Assembly (NCBI GenBank): GCA_028023455.1
Contig: JAQFVV010012498.1
Span: 2,110,001-2,174,000 of the forward strand
Length of the DNA stretch: 64,000 bases
Direction of reading: 5' to 3'
Source of the DNA: Epiperipatus broadwayi
Taxonomy: Eukaryota; Onychophora; Udeonychophora; Euonychophora; Peripatidae
Shown: positions 49,301 to 62,200 of the stretch, in pieces
Position numbering within the stretch: the stretch's first letter is position 1
How the letters are laid out: each line of letters starts with the position of its first letter
Notes under the pieces: model-generated
The model's database searches: none
The model's input: only the letters and a program-made list of their open reading frames with translations
Told to the model about the DNA's origin: nothing
Translations under genes and position numbers: made by a program

Positions 49301-49425
49301 ATTATATACTACAAAAAATAATAATAACAAACTATATATATATAATGGTTATCATGTACAAATGTTTATGAATAGTTTTAATTCATGTCAATATGCTTTT
49401 TTTTTTTACTCTTTCTCCGAGATTT
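46400..49425. mobile_element. ~3-kb diverged palindrome (fold-back element), arms ~1.45 kb
   Basis: The left arm (about 46400-47879) and right arm (about 47975-49425) are inverse copies along their whole length. Matched landmarks are: GACATGGATTAAAACTACTC with its inverse near 49385; GGATTAAATTAACATTCCCA near 49275; ATTCTCTTGTTTTATATATT near 49105; CCACAGGTAACCTTCTTTAT near 48725; and TTGATTGTATTACTATTTTG near 47998. The unpaired centre is about 95 bases. No transposase or other protein is visible, only short frames. The arms differ by roughly 10-15%, so the duplication is old or has been maintained loosely. Confidence 0.9.
46491..46580. repeat. Nested TA palindrome inside the left arm
   Basis: AACAAAATTTTATTATATAC followed by TATAATATA is mirrored after a TA tract by TATTATAGTATATAATAAAA followed by TTTTGTT. 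It is absent in this form from the right arm, so it arose after the large palindrome formed. Confidence 0.9.
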
Positions 49426-49429
49426 CATA

Positions 49430-51575
49430 TTAATAAATTTATTCAGATAATCGCGATTATTATATTTTAAATCTTTGCGATTTACATTATAGCAGATATA
49501 AAAACATTTTTGTTATTCGTTTTAAAGAATTTATTTCCTAATTGAGATGAAGTAAAAAACAATATTATTAGTCTCAGAAATTCATTCATGGCACAGTGTT
49601 TTTGTTAAAATACTGGTGATGTTGTTTGCAACATTTTTTTTTAAAATAATGCATTAAGAGGGTAATTAGGTTGGCAATTTCTTAAGTGATTACATTTCCT
49701 TTTTAATTCAAAATAAAAAAGAGAGGGATATTAAGCATCATTTTTACACTTCCCACAGTTTTCTGATTTCATTTCCAAAAATCGGCAAACACAGTTCACA
49801 GGTTAGTTAAAATAATAATTTTGAAGAAAATTGATAAATCCAATCCAGTCTAATTAAGCATAGCAGATTAATCATTCTGTAGTTTAAAAAAATTAAAATA
49901 CTCGATTATAAATGTAAATAATTCCCTAGTTTTATAACAACTTCCAATTATAAAATTTCTTCTTTCAAAATTTAATCAGCCCTGATATTAAGTAGCAACT
50001 TAAATTATTATTGGCCAATCATTTCAATGGTCACAATGATCAAAAGATCCATATCCACCCTTAATTAAGATGAACAATCAATGATGTCCTTTCAGCCAGC
50101 CATTATGGTTTTAAAATGCCATAATAAAGAATTAGAATGACAAAATTAAGTTTTGTTATTTTAAGCAGAAGAACATGAAAAAAAAGCATTGCACTTTGTT
50201 GACACTTGTTATATAGGGATTAGCACATGATGAAAAAGTGATGTGAATTCAAACTCCTTTTTCACTCAATTGCACTTAGTCTGTGAAAATTTACTAGATC
50301 GGCCTAAAAACAGCTTTCTTTCAGATGATATTGTTCTTTTTGCTGTTCTTTTCACGATAAATCAGCCAAATTTATTATACAACTTTTAATATTCCAACAA
50401 ATATATACTTATACTGAATAATAAATTATTACTAATTTTATTAAAATCAATGAGATTAAAATTTATTGTAATGGTATATGCCGTTACATTAATTTAAAAT
50501 TTAAATAATTTTTTTCTTAAGTTCGTAAATAAAAGCTAAAAAAATTAAAGAGTTGTTAAATGTGTATACCTATATATATTCGCACAGATGCAAAACTTTA
50601 AAAATTATTTTCTTTTTAAAAAAAAAAAATATTTGATCGTACTTTTTTAGGAAAAAAAGTACAAGATCTAAAAATAAAATATTTTTGTAAATGGAAATGA
50701 TTGTTTTATAAATTAATTGAAAAGCAAACTAGCCCTTGGAGCTCTTATAGAAAAAAAGGTCAGTTGAAAGATATAGATAAGAGAATAAAAAATAAATTAG
50801 ATGTCAAATATAGAAGCAGCAATGAAGGCCTGGACCATAATAGAAATGAGTGACGTTTTGTTCGTTGAATCCAGGGAGTACTATAAAAGGAAAAATATTA
50901 AAATTAAGAATAGTTCCAGCTTGATTCTTGTGAGAAAAGTGATAAAACGCACTTGTCACTCTCTCTCACTTATGTCAAAATGACTGTAATACCAGGATTG
51001 AACCAGCTTAGACCTCCTCCAGAACAACAGACTGGACTTCAATTAGAGATGTTGTGGGAATTGGCACCAGAAACCGTGATTCTCCTTCTGTGAGACATGA
51101 ATTATAAAATTTAAAAATAATTAAGAACTTTCATTCAAACTTTTAAGATTCAGCTAACCTAAATTTAAAAATGAACTCTTATCTGACTTTCAAATTTTCA
51201 AATTGATAATTAATGTTTAAATTATATATATTTGAGTTTGCTAAAAAAAAAAATCATTTCCATTATTATTTTTATTAATATTGTATAAATTATTTAAACG
51301 CATTAAATTTAAATTGAGTATTGATGCTTGCATAGATTCATTCATGTTTAATTATGTTTTTGCTTTCATATTTGATTAGAATATATAGACATTCAGTAAA
51401 TAATGATATCTTATGTTGAATTTCTAAAATGTATTTATTCGGATGTCATTTTAGTTATTGGTGTCAATGCAGAATCTTATGATGAATGCCATTGGATTTC
51501 TTGTGAATTCCCTCTGCAATTACATCAATGACTTTATATTTTGATCATTTATGTTTATTTTAAGAAGTTTTTGAA
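49430..51575. other. AT-rich stretch with little recognisable content
   Basis: The block at 50800-51095 is less AT-rich. It has a 60-codon frame (50801-50983) that I do not recognise. On the minus strand it has a B-box-like GGTTCAATCCTGG near 50991-51003 without a convincing A box. Nothing else is supported. Confidence 0.4.
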
Positions 51576-51580
51576 TGTGT

Positions 51581-52206
51581 AATCTATGTAGTCCATCTAT
51601 ACTCAACATTAAAAAAAAACAAACTTTTATAAAATTCATCTGTGCGAACTTATATAAATGTTAAATTTAAGTCGGGCATGAATGGCTGTATAGATTGTAA
51701 AGTTATATTAATTATTCAGGGGAGGGTAATCTTAGGTTATTTGTTTTGTAGTTAAATTAGGTCAATGGATTGGATATATTGGTGTAATTAGTAGACGTAG
51801 TATGAGGTTCGCTACATGCACGATCTCCATTTATATGCCACACACCCCCTGTTTTGCCTATGGAAGGGAATAGTAAGATGAAAAAATGCAGTCCCTTCCT
51901 ATGGAGTTTTTTTATTGTTCTTCTTGCCATACAGATGTAACATTCCTGTATTGGACAAGAGTCAATGTCTTCTCTAACCATGCTGTTCAGAGGTACATTC
52001 CTGACAGTATGGTATATATTTGTGCTGTTGTATTTTCATGCTACATTGAATACATCAGTGTATCAGATGGATTGACGCTGGTTTGACTGCAAACTTTTGG
52101 CCTAAGATTAAATAAGGGATAGAATATTTTCTTTTCAAATACAATCTATGTAGTCTATTCATACTCGACAATCTTAATAAAAAATATTAAATTTATTTGT
52201 ACGGAC
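51581..52206. mobile_element. ~560-bp segment bounded by ~65-bp direct repeats
   Basis: AATCTATGTAGTCCATCTAT to TTCATCTGTGCGAAC (51581-51650) recurs with changes as AATCTATGTAGTCTATTCAT to TTTATTTGTACGGAC (52143-52206). The enclosed part is less AT-rich (for example CACGATCTCCATTTATATGC) and has no recognisable protein. Direct repeats of this kind could be LTR-like ends, a degraded tandem unit or a long target duplication. Confidence 0.6.
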
Positions 52207-52389
52207 AATCTTAAAATTTAAAATAATAATTTAAATTAAATGTTAATATTAAAATCTAAAATAATAAATGTTATTCCTCAGATTTAAATGATTATATATG
52301 TGTGTAAATAAATATTGTTTGTGTGTTAATTACTGGCAGTGGCTTTTATTTTTTTATATTTGAGATATAAATTAAAGATATATATTTTT

Positions 52390-52580
52390 ATCTCTGCATC
52401 TCCACTGAGCTAGTGACTTGGGCTAACAGTCTAAATATAAAATAAAGTGGGATGTTAACCTTACATATCTGCCTACTCTATAAATTTTCTGGGTTCAAAT
52501 ACCTAGATGGAGCCCTTGTAGTGCAGATATGGTATGACCAAACATCACCCTCTTATGGACCGTTATATTATACATTAACT
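52390..52580 (+). repeat. Possible tRNA-derived SINE
   Basis: The plus strand has CACTGAGCTAGTGACTTGG, then 75 bases later a good B box, TGGGTTCAAATACCTAG, followed by a less AT-rich segment. The distance between the boxes is longer than in a tRNA. This is a weak call. Confidence 0.35.
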
Positions 52581-52599
52581 GATCTCATATTTTATGTGC

Positions 52600-55300
52600 T
52601 TATTTGTTATCTCTATAGGTTTTTTTAAATATATTTTTACTTTCTATAAAACTGTTTTATATCACAGTTATGCAGATAAACAAAAACACATATGCACATT
52701 TTAATGTTTTGTGGAGGCAAACATTTGTCTAGATGTATTTTAAACTGAGTACAATTCATCAAAATTATCACTATGTTATGAACAATTTATTTTATTACAA
52801 GGTATTCAATCACAAATTATATCCCTGTGTAATATGAGATTGATAATATAATTTCTTTAATGAATGTTTTTACTTAATTTGAAATTTGGCCATGATTTTT
52901 ATAATTTAGCAACATGTTTTATCAGGTCTTATGCATAACTGCCATTTAGGTAACCTGTGGTAATGCTATATTATAGTTATAAAAAATTGAAAAAGAACAT
53001 TCTGTTTTTAATTAACAAATTTTTTAAAATTGCTTATAATAATATTATTGAATTAATGTGGTTATTATCACAATAAATAAATGTGATGAATGTACAAAAA
53101 ATGCCATTTTATATGGTTTATTAATGATGAAATTACTTCTTAGCCATGTTGAAAGGTCATCTATTTTTTTAAATGGTTGCTTTAACAAATTTTTAAAAAG
53201 ATTTCATGTAAATTAAACAAAATTTTTAATATTATATTGAAACAGTCAGATCTGTCTATCCTACTGTTTCACATACTATATACTATAGTAGTATTTCTAT
53301 ATATGTAACTATCACCAAATTCTCGTATATTAGCTAATATTGTATTAAAATCAGGCTAATTTTAAACCAAAATGTATTAGTTATGTATGTGTGCATAAAT
53401 TTAACATACAGTAATAGAAACTATGTTTATGTATAAAATTCAGTAAATGCACACATATATATTTCTGGTAGTAAAATAAATGGAAAATACTTTGTATGTG
53501 TAACAAGAGACTACATATATGCAAGAAAGAATAATGTTAACAAAATTAAAACATTAGAAATTTCTTTATTTAGAATAATTATTCTAAAAGTAATATTTGA
53601 AATTAATATATTTTTGCATATATCACTAAATTATATGATCGAGTTACATATATAACAAAATGTTTTTCATCTTTGGATTTATTTTTCAAAAAAAAGATGA
53701 CTTCATAAATTTAATCCTTCTCACTGTATTATAACCTAGTTACAAATTAAAAGTAAAAATAGATTTTAAAATAAAAGTATGAATAAATTATCCCAAGTGA
53801 CTGAAGGTAAAACCATGGTTGACTGAAGGTAAAATGCACCTGTAAAAAAATCAACCACAGTGGAATTTCACGATTTCTTAGAATGCAGCAAGAAAATGAG
53901 AAAAACAAATCTAAAAATACTATGACAGAGGAGAGTAAGCTGATATATAAGCTTCTGCAGTCATCTTTAATTCATTTGGACACTTTTTTAGGTCATTCGT
54001 TGACAAATGTTTTAAAATTGGTAATGTTGATGATAGTGGACTAGAATAGCAACTTCATTGCTTTCTAGACACTAAGAAGATCTACCAGATGTGGAGAGCA
54101 GTGAAATAGAAGATGATGACAGCTAACAGAATCCTTCAACATGCAAACAGCTTGCCAGCAGACAAAAATTGCGGTAACAAACTCCTTCAATTTAAAGTTA
54201 ACTTTTCAACTAAAATTCATTAATTCCTAAAAGCTAGCTAAATCTATTAACTATGGCCAAAATAATAATGTATTCTAAACTTCCAAGCTAAATGTAATTT
54301 TATTATGTTTATCTAAAATCCCAAATCTTGCCTGATTTGACTTACTGATTTATTGTCTGAGTTAGTAATCTATTCTATGATTTATTTATTGATTTACTGA
54401 TTTATTTCAGATTGATTTAGTTTCAACTTATTGTTTTATTCTGAGTTATTAAAACTGATTAGTTTTAACTTGTTTTAATCCATTGATTTTAAATTATTTA
54501 TCATAACTTTTATTACGTATAATTCTAAATGATTTATTTTAAAATGATAATTAAATTTCTAAGTTATTTTACATATTTAACTTAATGATAATGTTTGCTC
54601 TCATTAAGAGTTCTCTTAAATGACTTAAATCTATATTAAACTGAATGAATCAAATCTAAACTAATTTTGTTTCAATTCCCTTTTAAACTAAACTAAAATA
54701 AAGCCAAATTTCAGATTTCACTTACATGAACTTTTATCTTTAAACTTATATTTCTTTTAGTTAAATTTGTGCCAAATTTTATTTTGTTTTCAATTATGTA
54801 TTTGTTTATGCTATATTTATTCAAAACAAAGTTTTACTCTTAGTTAAATGATTAGTGAGAAGTAATTAGAAATTCTCACGTGTATATATGTAATTACACA
54901 TTTATTAATGCACAAATAAAACTCCATTTTGAAATGGATAATAGGGCTTATTTAAGATATAATTAAAATCTTACAGTTACTCTAAGATAGATTTGCTTTA
55001 AATTTGATTTTTAATTAATATTTAGCCAAAGTGATAAAATACAGTATAAAGTTATAATTTTATATCATAATTATCCATAATGTGCTGTAGTCTTAGAATT
55101 ATATAAATGCCTATATAGGTAACTTTATAAATTAGATTCATAAGCTTTCTTTAATAGCATAATTATAGATGCTATATAATGAACTGATTTACAGTAGTTT
55201 CATGCAAGGAAACTATTGTTTAGCCTCCTATTTTATTATATATTGATGTAATCAGTGGTGGGAATGTGTCCTTAAGTAATGCTATGGTGCATATACTTGT
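52600..55300. other. AT-rich stretch without recognisable gene
   Basis: Only small repeats are seen, for example GTGACTGAAGGTAAAA and TTGACTGAAGGTAAAA at about 53798-53834. The 53870-54180 block has some mixed-composition sequence but no recognisable domain. Confidence 0.5.
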
Positions 55301-55460
55301 TGCTGTATATATTTATAATGGGCGTATGCATAAGGGCTACCCCATAACTCTTAGTTCAGACAACTACACTTTTCAGATGGGCATTGGGTAAGTGCCACCC
55401 CATTCTGCATACTTAGAACTGGAGCATGAGGATCCAGCAGATTAAATTAGTTGTTTGATC

Positions 55461-55600
55461 ACCTGGACTAAAGGTCTCTTATTTCACAGCAATGGGTATG
55501 GTGAAAAGGGAACCAGTACTTGGTACAAATACCTGGACTAAAGGTCTCTTATTTCACAGAAATGGGTACGGTGAAAAGGGAACCAGTACTTGGTACAAAT
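55461..55600. repeat. 70-bp tandem duplication in a less AT-rich block
   Basis: ACCTGGACTAAAGGTCTCTT through TACTTGGTACAAAT occurs at 55461-55530 and again at 55531-55600 with two substitutions. The surrounding block 55320-55600 is less AT-rich and also has ACCCCAT twice near 55340 and 55398. A 64-codon frame crosses the duplication (55492-55686) but shows no known domain. Confidence 0.9.
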
Positions 55601-56171
55601 CCCATGAAAAAGAACACATTCAAGATTCAGGAACTCAGATTGATTTCAAGTATTTTCAAATAGAAACAAAAAAATCTTTAAATTAAAAATTGTACAAGTT
55701 GGTTTGGGAGGTAAACCAATCAGAATCAAGGAAATTATTTGCTGACATCAATTATCATGGTTTTTTAAAAAAAAAAACCCACAGCAGACAATCTGGGAGA
55801 AGATTCAAGAAACTTAAAAAGCAGATAGCTGTCTCAATATTTTTTTAAGCAAAGTATTATAAAACTTTAAAATATTTAAAGTTTAACAAGTCAAAAATTG
55901 TATTTACAAGCAGTCTAAATAGAAAAGATTTTCAAAGTAATTATTAATATTATGGAGTGAGTAACTTAATCTTCATTACAACCTGGTTTCAAGTTCTGAC
56001 CATCTAATTCCAGCCAAGAAATCCCAGTTGTTACTTTAATTTTTATCTATGATAATCAAGAAAAAGGAACACACTACACTGTTTCTGGGAGAACATAAAG
56101 ACAATCATGTGAGAGAACATTAACTTATTTATGTTAGATTAAGGATTTTTATTAGTCATAGATTAAATTAA

Positions 56172-56230
56172 AAAAAGTCAGGTTCAAAGATAAATGATTA
56201 AAAAAGTCAGGTTCAAAGATAAATGATTAA
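56172..56230. repeat. ~29-bp tandem duplication
   Basis: AAAAAAGTCAGGTTCAAAGA followed by TAAATGATT is present twice in a row. Confidence 0.93.
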
Positions 56231-56249
56231 AACTGAGCAGTATTAATTT

Positions 56250-59200
56250 TAATATTACTTTTATATAAAGTTTAAAAACTTATAATGAGCATTATATAGG
56301 TTAAATGATGATTACATTTATATGAGTATGAATAACAGTGGTCTACTAGCAGGAACAAAAGCATTCAAAAAAAAAGTTAAGTGTAAGAAAGTAAAACCAT
56401 CCTTGAAAATATTTAATAAGAAGTAAAGATGCAGTGAAAATAAATTGTGAATAATAGATGAAATAAACTTAGTGCATTATGAAATATAACGCATCTATAG
56501 AATGTAATCTTATTCTACTGTTATAAGAAAATGTGAAATGCTTTCTTCTTAATAATAATTGTGATCAAAATGAGCAAGGAATCGATCAAATGCTAAATCA
56601 TTTATTACTAGCACAAGGAATATTTAAATCAAACATATAAGACAAGTTGCAGATAATCTTTAATTACTAAAGGAAAATAAAAAAAAAAACTGCTACCATG
56701 TCAATAACCTGATGTCATGTAAATTGTAATAATTGTAATAATCTTTGGATGAGAATAAATGGAGCAAAGATGATTGTAATGTTAATATGCAACTAGGGGA
56801 GTGTTTGAAGTAAAAGTATTTGAAATGAAAATGATAAGAATATATAGATGTGCAACCAGTCTGAATCCTGTGAAATGATTATAATGCCAGTGAAAGTTTA
56901 TGTTTTTTTTTTTTGTTTGTTTAGGAACTTATATTTAAAGAAGAGAAAGGGAGAAAAAACTTGCAACATCATATTGGTATATGTATTAATTCCATACTGT
57001 AAATATAGTTGTTATTGCAATAAGGAGGGAGCAAATCAATAGAGCAGATGAATAGATCTTGAAATTAATAATTAATGTAATTTGGTTATCTATGTCATTA
57101 TCTGTTTCAAAAGATGTCATTAGCAAATATTGTTAGATAATTAAAAGCAATAGATATAATTAATGATTTAATAAAATATATCATAAAAGTAATTAATAAT
57201 ATTGATGATATAACAAGGGGAAGGGTTTGTATTTAAACATACAATATTGAAAGAAGAAATGTGATATTTTACATTTGATCTTATGTTTTATGATGAACCA
57301 TTTGATATGGCTTATAAAATTATGAGAAATTTAGTTTGTAATTTGGAGAAACAAATACTTATAAGAATGATAACAAACAAATATAAGTTCAAAATATGAA
57401 GATAATAATTAAGTTGTTAGATAAAGCAGATATAGGTAGTTTATTTAGAATATACCAAAGGATAGTCTATTAATATTTAACTAAATCTCATAAATTGTAG
57501 ATAAAATTGTTGCAGGAAGATATAAGGGTTCAGATTTAATAGTACACAGTATAAAATCCCTCTTGATTGTATTTTAGTATTTATATTGAAAATAAAATGA
57601 TAGGAAGAGAGGATTTAAGATTGAAAAACTACTGGACGATTTTATAGTTATTATTGTAATATATTTTAGAAAAAAAAATACAAGTAAATAAGTAAAGGTC
57701 AAAAGATAAATATCATGGTATCTAAATGCACAAAAGAGGGACATTTCACCAGATAATAATGGGATTGTTATATTGAAGCAGGAATATCATAATTAATATA
57801 TTCCCTTTTGTCTTTATAAGTTAAAGCCTAACTTGTAATGGGTTGATAATTGCAAAAGAATTAAAAAACGAATTAGTTAATGGAGACCCCTGACCTGTGA
57901 TATATAGAAGAAAATGTATAAGGTATATATCACAACAACACCATAATACATGAAAAGGTAATATTTCTTATTGTTTTTGGTTTATTTTTTTTGTAAATAT
58001 CTAAAAGGTAAAAAGAGAATAAAAGTTTTTCAATTGTTATAGTGTTATTATATTATAATTTGTATATAAATGTATTACTGTTGTTATTTTACATTACCTG
58101 TTAGTTAAAATGTTTATTATAATATTTTGTAAATAATATGATTAAAGTTGTTGTTTTGCAAGTTAACTTGAGTATTAAGAGTTGCATTTCTTTTGTGGGA
58201 GTCATTGTCACTACATCACATGAACCCAAAGTGTACAGTTTGAGATTGAAATAAAAAATTAATTCAGTTCTGAACAACATAAGAGTCAACTAAGCACACT
58301 TTTCTTAAAAGAGATTTTAACTTGATGTAAGCTGCCATAATCACACACATCAGTGATGGTATTGCAAATTATCAAAGTATTCTCATCTATAAGAAATTAA
58401 ATTATTAATTGCTTATTATTAAAAGTATCAAATCTATTTACATAGTAGATAATATTAGTTTTAAAAGTAAGTATTAGGGAATATAAATATAAAATAGGGA
58501 GTACAATTTTGATTATAGATTCAGGTTATAAGTCTTTTCTTAATTAATACACTATCTATAGAGTTCAGTAAAATCCCTCTTGATATTTTATAGGTGGATT
58601 AAATACCTAATTAAAAATCAATGATTATCCTGAGATCTCCTTAGTATAAATTTATTATTATGATTATTGCTAATTATGATTCTATAGAAGTGATAAGAAT
58701 AACATTCAGTATACAATAATATGATGGTATAATTTCTTCCTTAGTTAATTGAAAGTCGATAATTATAGATGTTTCATCATATTCATTTAATAATTATTGT
58801 TAGTTATGAGAGTATGTAGCTACTGAATAGGGAGGAGTTCCTGAGTATTCATTCTTATGCCATTAGATAAATACTTTTGTGTTTATTTAATGTCAAAGGG
58901 TAAAACTTTTTAAAAAGGGAAATGATATTTGGACTTATAATTTAATTTTTTTGACATTACTATGTATTATAAGCAATTATTTTTTATACCTATTTAACAG
59001 ATCTAACCGCTTCAGCTTCACCTATTTATGTAGAAAGAAGGTTGAAGTAAAGAAGGGTTCCCCTCTTTTCTTCCAAAATGTAAGCTTGTGATTAAGACCT
59101 GTAGAGGTCCCTACTATCACATTTTTATGTGCATATTCTTCAGGTTACAGCCTTAGTAAATATTAACAGACTATTGTAATTTTTTGCTATAATAGTAATA

Positions 59201-62200
59201 TTTTATAAAAATAATTAACCTATTTTTAATAAATCCTACACACATGAGAATTTATATTTACTGGGGAAAACAAGTTATTTTTTAAAAAAATTTAAAATAA
59301 AAAGTCACCAAAATTTAATATCTTATAGGCAGTGGCCAACTCTTCCTAAGTCAGATATTATAAATTTTTTAAAACAAATAAGTATAAAATGGAGAAATGA
59401 AAAGAATTATTTCTTTTCATGGTTTTTTTTAAGAATAATAATTCTTAACTTATTACAAAGATTACATTTCTTAATTAATAATATGGCAAATTCTAGACAG
59501 TTTTAAATAATAAAAATATTAATAATCAATGTTTGTTAAAAATAATTGTAAAAGAAAAAAGGACTAAAAAAGAATAAAATAAATATTTATTTCTCTCCTT
59601 CTTTAGTAATTTTATTTATCTATTTGTTGATATCTTAGAAAAATAATAAGAGAGATAAATAAGTAAAATTTGAAGTAAAATTTATTTGTTTTTAAAAGAA
59701 GATAAGAAAAAGTAAGTAATTAACATTTTTTTAATAAAAAATATGTTTTAAATTAATTAATATAGACTTATTTTTTTCTCTCCATCTCTATCTATAAAAA
59801 ATGTAATGTTTATCAAATTAAAGTATATTTAATAGATTATCTATTTTTAGTAATTAAAATAAATAACTACAGAGGAATTTTAATAAGTAGAATATGATTG
59901 GAATTTTTAATCGAACGAAAGCAAAAAAAGATAATTTTTTTGATAAGAGAATCAATTGATTAAATTTTAATGCTATCATTTCTGAAATAGTGTGTAATTG
60001 GATGGATAATAAAATTGTTCTAAAAATATAATAGGGAGCAGATTAAAGCAATCTTGTATTAATTGTTAAAAAAAGAACATCAGTAATAGCTCAGCTCTTG
60101 AGAAAGGAACAGTGAGAAGTTAAACTTGTAGTCTACAGTAAGACTAGTATCATTACTAAGAGTCAGAAATGTTTTTTGAAATTGATTCAAAGAAACCCAT
60201 GTTCTAAGCTTTAGCTAAAAGCTGAGCATCACTAATCTAATATGTAAGCTGTTTCAATATAAAATGTAAAAAGAAGAATATCCATGGGAGAAATTTATTA
60301 TAAGACCAATGTGTCCATTCAAAACATGACTGTCTTTATTTTAATAACTTGGCATGGAAGTCTGTGTTAATATAAAAATTATTATTTTGTATAATGGATA
60401 AATTGAGCTTGTGCTAAATTATCCTGAAATTTATTATTGTAATTTGAAATTGAACATTTAAAAAAAAAAGAAAAAAATTGATCTGAGAATATACTGAAAT
60501 TATAACTACAAAAGATGAACTAAAAATGATATCCATATTATAATATAGTTGATATGTACATCTTCATTTACACATTTTTATTTATATATCTTCATTTTTA
60601 AATATTTTATTAATATTAGTAATAAGTGATAGTAAAGAATAATTTTGATTAAGTTTCTTTTGTTGAAATATGCATTTTTAAATTTATTTTATTTTCTCTT
60701 CCAACTTATAAAAGTTCATGGTATGTTTCTATTTTCACAAAAAAAAAAAAAAAAAAAAGGAAAAGGTTTTAGCTAATCTTGAATTTTTTTTAAAACTTTT
60801 ATTGCACAATTTGTTTTTCTGCTTTAATCAATAAAAGAGAAATAACTTAGTTAAAGTAAATATTAATTTGGTAATAAGAATCAACAGGTTAATTTTATTT
60901 GTTATATAAAATTATATATTTTTTTGTATAAAAACATTGTAGATTTGGGGAAATGTTAAATTATCATATTTTTTAATATTATTGTTTATTATTATTTGGT
61001 TCAGTTTATTAAATAATTGTTAAAAATATTAGTGTTATATTACTTCAGATATCTGATCAATGAATTGTCAATGTGTGTAACTTTATTTCATTATAGCATT
61101 ATGCTTTAAGGATTTGTAAATTATTCCAGAAAAACTATTTAAGGTAAAATAAATTAAAGTTATGCATTTGTCTTTTCTCTTATTCACAGTCACATGTCCT
61201 AGAATCTTTTGTGATTCTGAGTTAATTCATGAGCAATAACAATTAATTTATATAGATATAGGGAGATGATTTTATTATTGGACAATCAGACACTTATTTC
61301 AATAGTATGAAAGTTAAGATCACCTTTAAAGTCCATTTCCATCACTTTTTAAATACAGATTGAAAATTAAAGATAACCCTAGTTATACAGTATAACGGGA
61401 CAGCCTATTTGATAGCCTTAGTTGAGGCATCAAATATAACGGAACGGCATTTAATCATCCCAGTTGATGTATTAATTGTAATATAATCAATTATATTTAA
61501 GGTTTAGAAATCATTAACTTAATGCTTCATAGTTAGGTTCGCCAAATATAACAGAATGGATTATATTTAAAATCTAAGTTGGTCTTGTTAAATATAAAGA
61601 GATGATTAAATTCCTTAGAAAGAGGATACGCATTTCACTACAATCGGACTTTGGGTCTTCAAGTAGAATGCTAGAAATGAATCGATGAAATACCAAGTCC
61701 ATGATTATATATACCTCTATTATGCTAGCTCATTAATCTTTAAATAAGTTTAAATACAATTTAGACCAGGACATCCATCTTTCATCCCTCTTTCAGTCAC
61801 CATTATGCCACGATATTTAAACTCACGGAGAATTTGCAATCAGCTCTTTTCAGGAATAATTTCAAAAACAAGTTATTTCATATGCCTCTATATAAGCATT
61901 AATTATAACTATTATTCATATGACATTTATAATACTAGCATATATATAATATAATTCAATAATGATTAGACAAAGAGATCACGTTAACAAATCAATATTT
62001 AATAAACAATAAAAAATATAATAGAATAGATAATAAAATATTAATAAATAAATACGGATGAATTTTATCATTTTAAAAGAATATTAATAAATGATATTTT
62101 TTTATTTAATACCCTATGATAAAACTCAATACTATAATAAACTTTCAAAAATTAAAGAAAATAGCTTAAATTAACAGATATATAAAAACAGTATCTGGGT

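Noticed and set aside
50801-50983. A 60-codon frame in a less AT-rich block as an exon
   Set aside because: There is no recognisable domain and no supporting splice context that I can defend.
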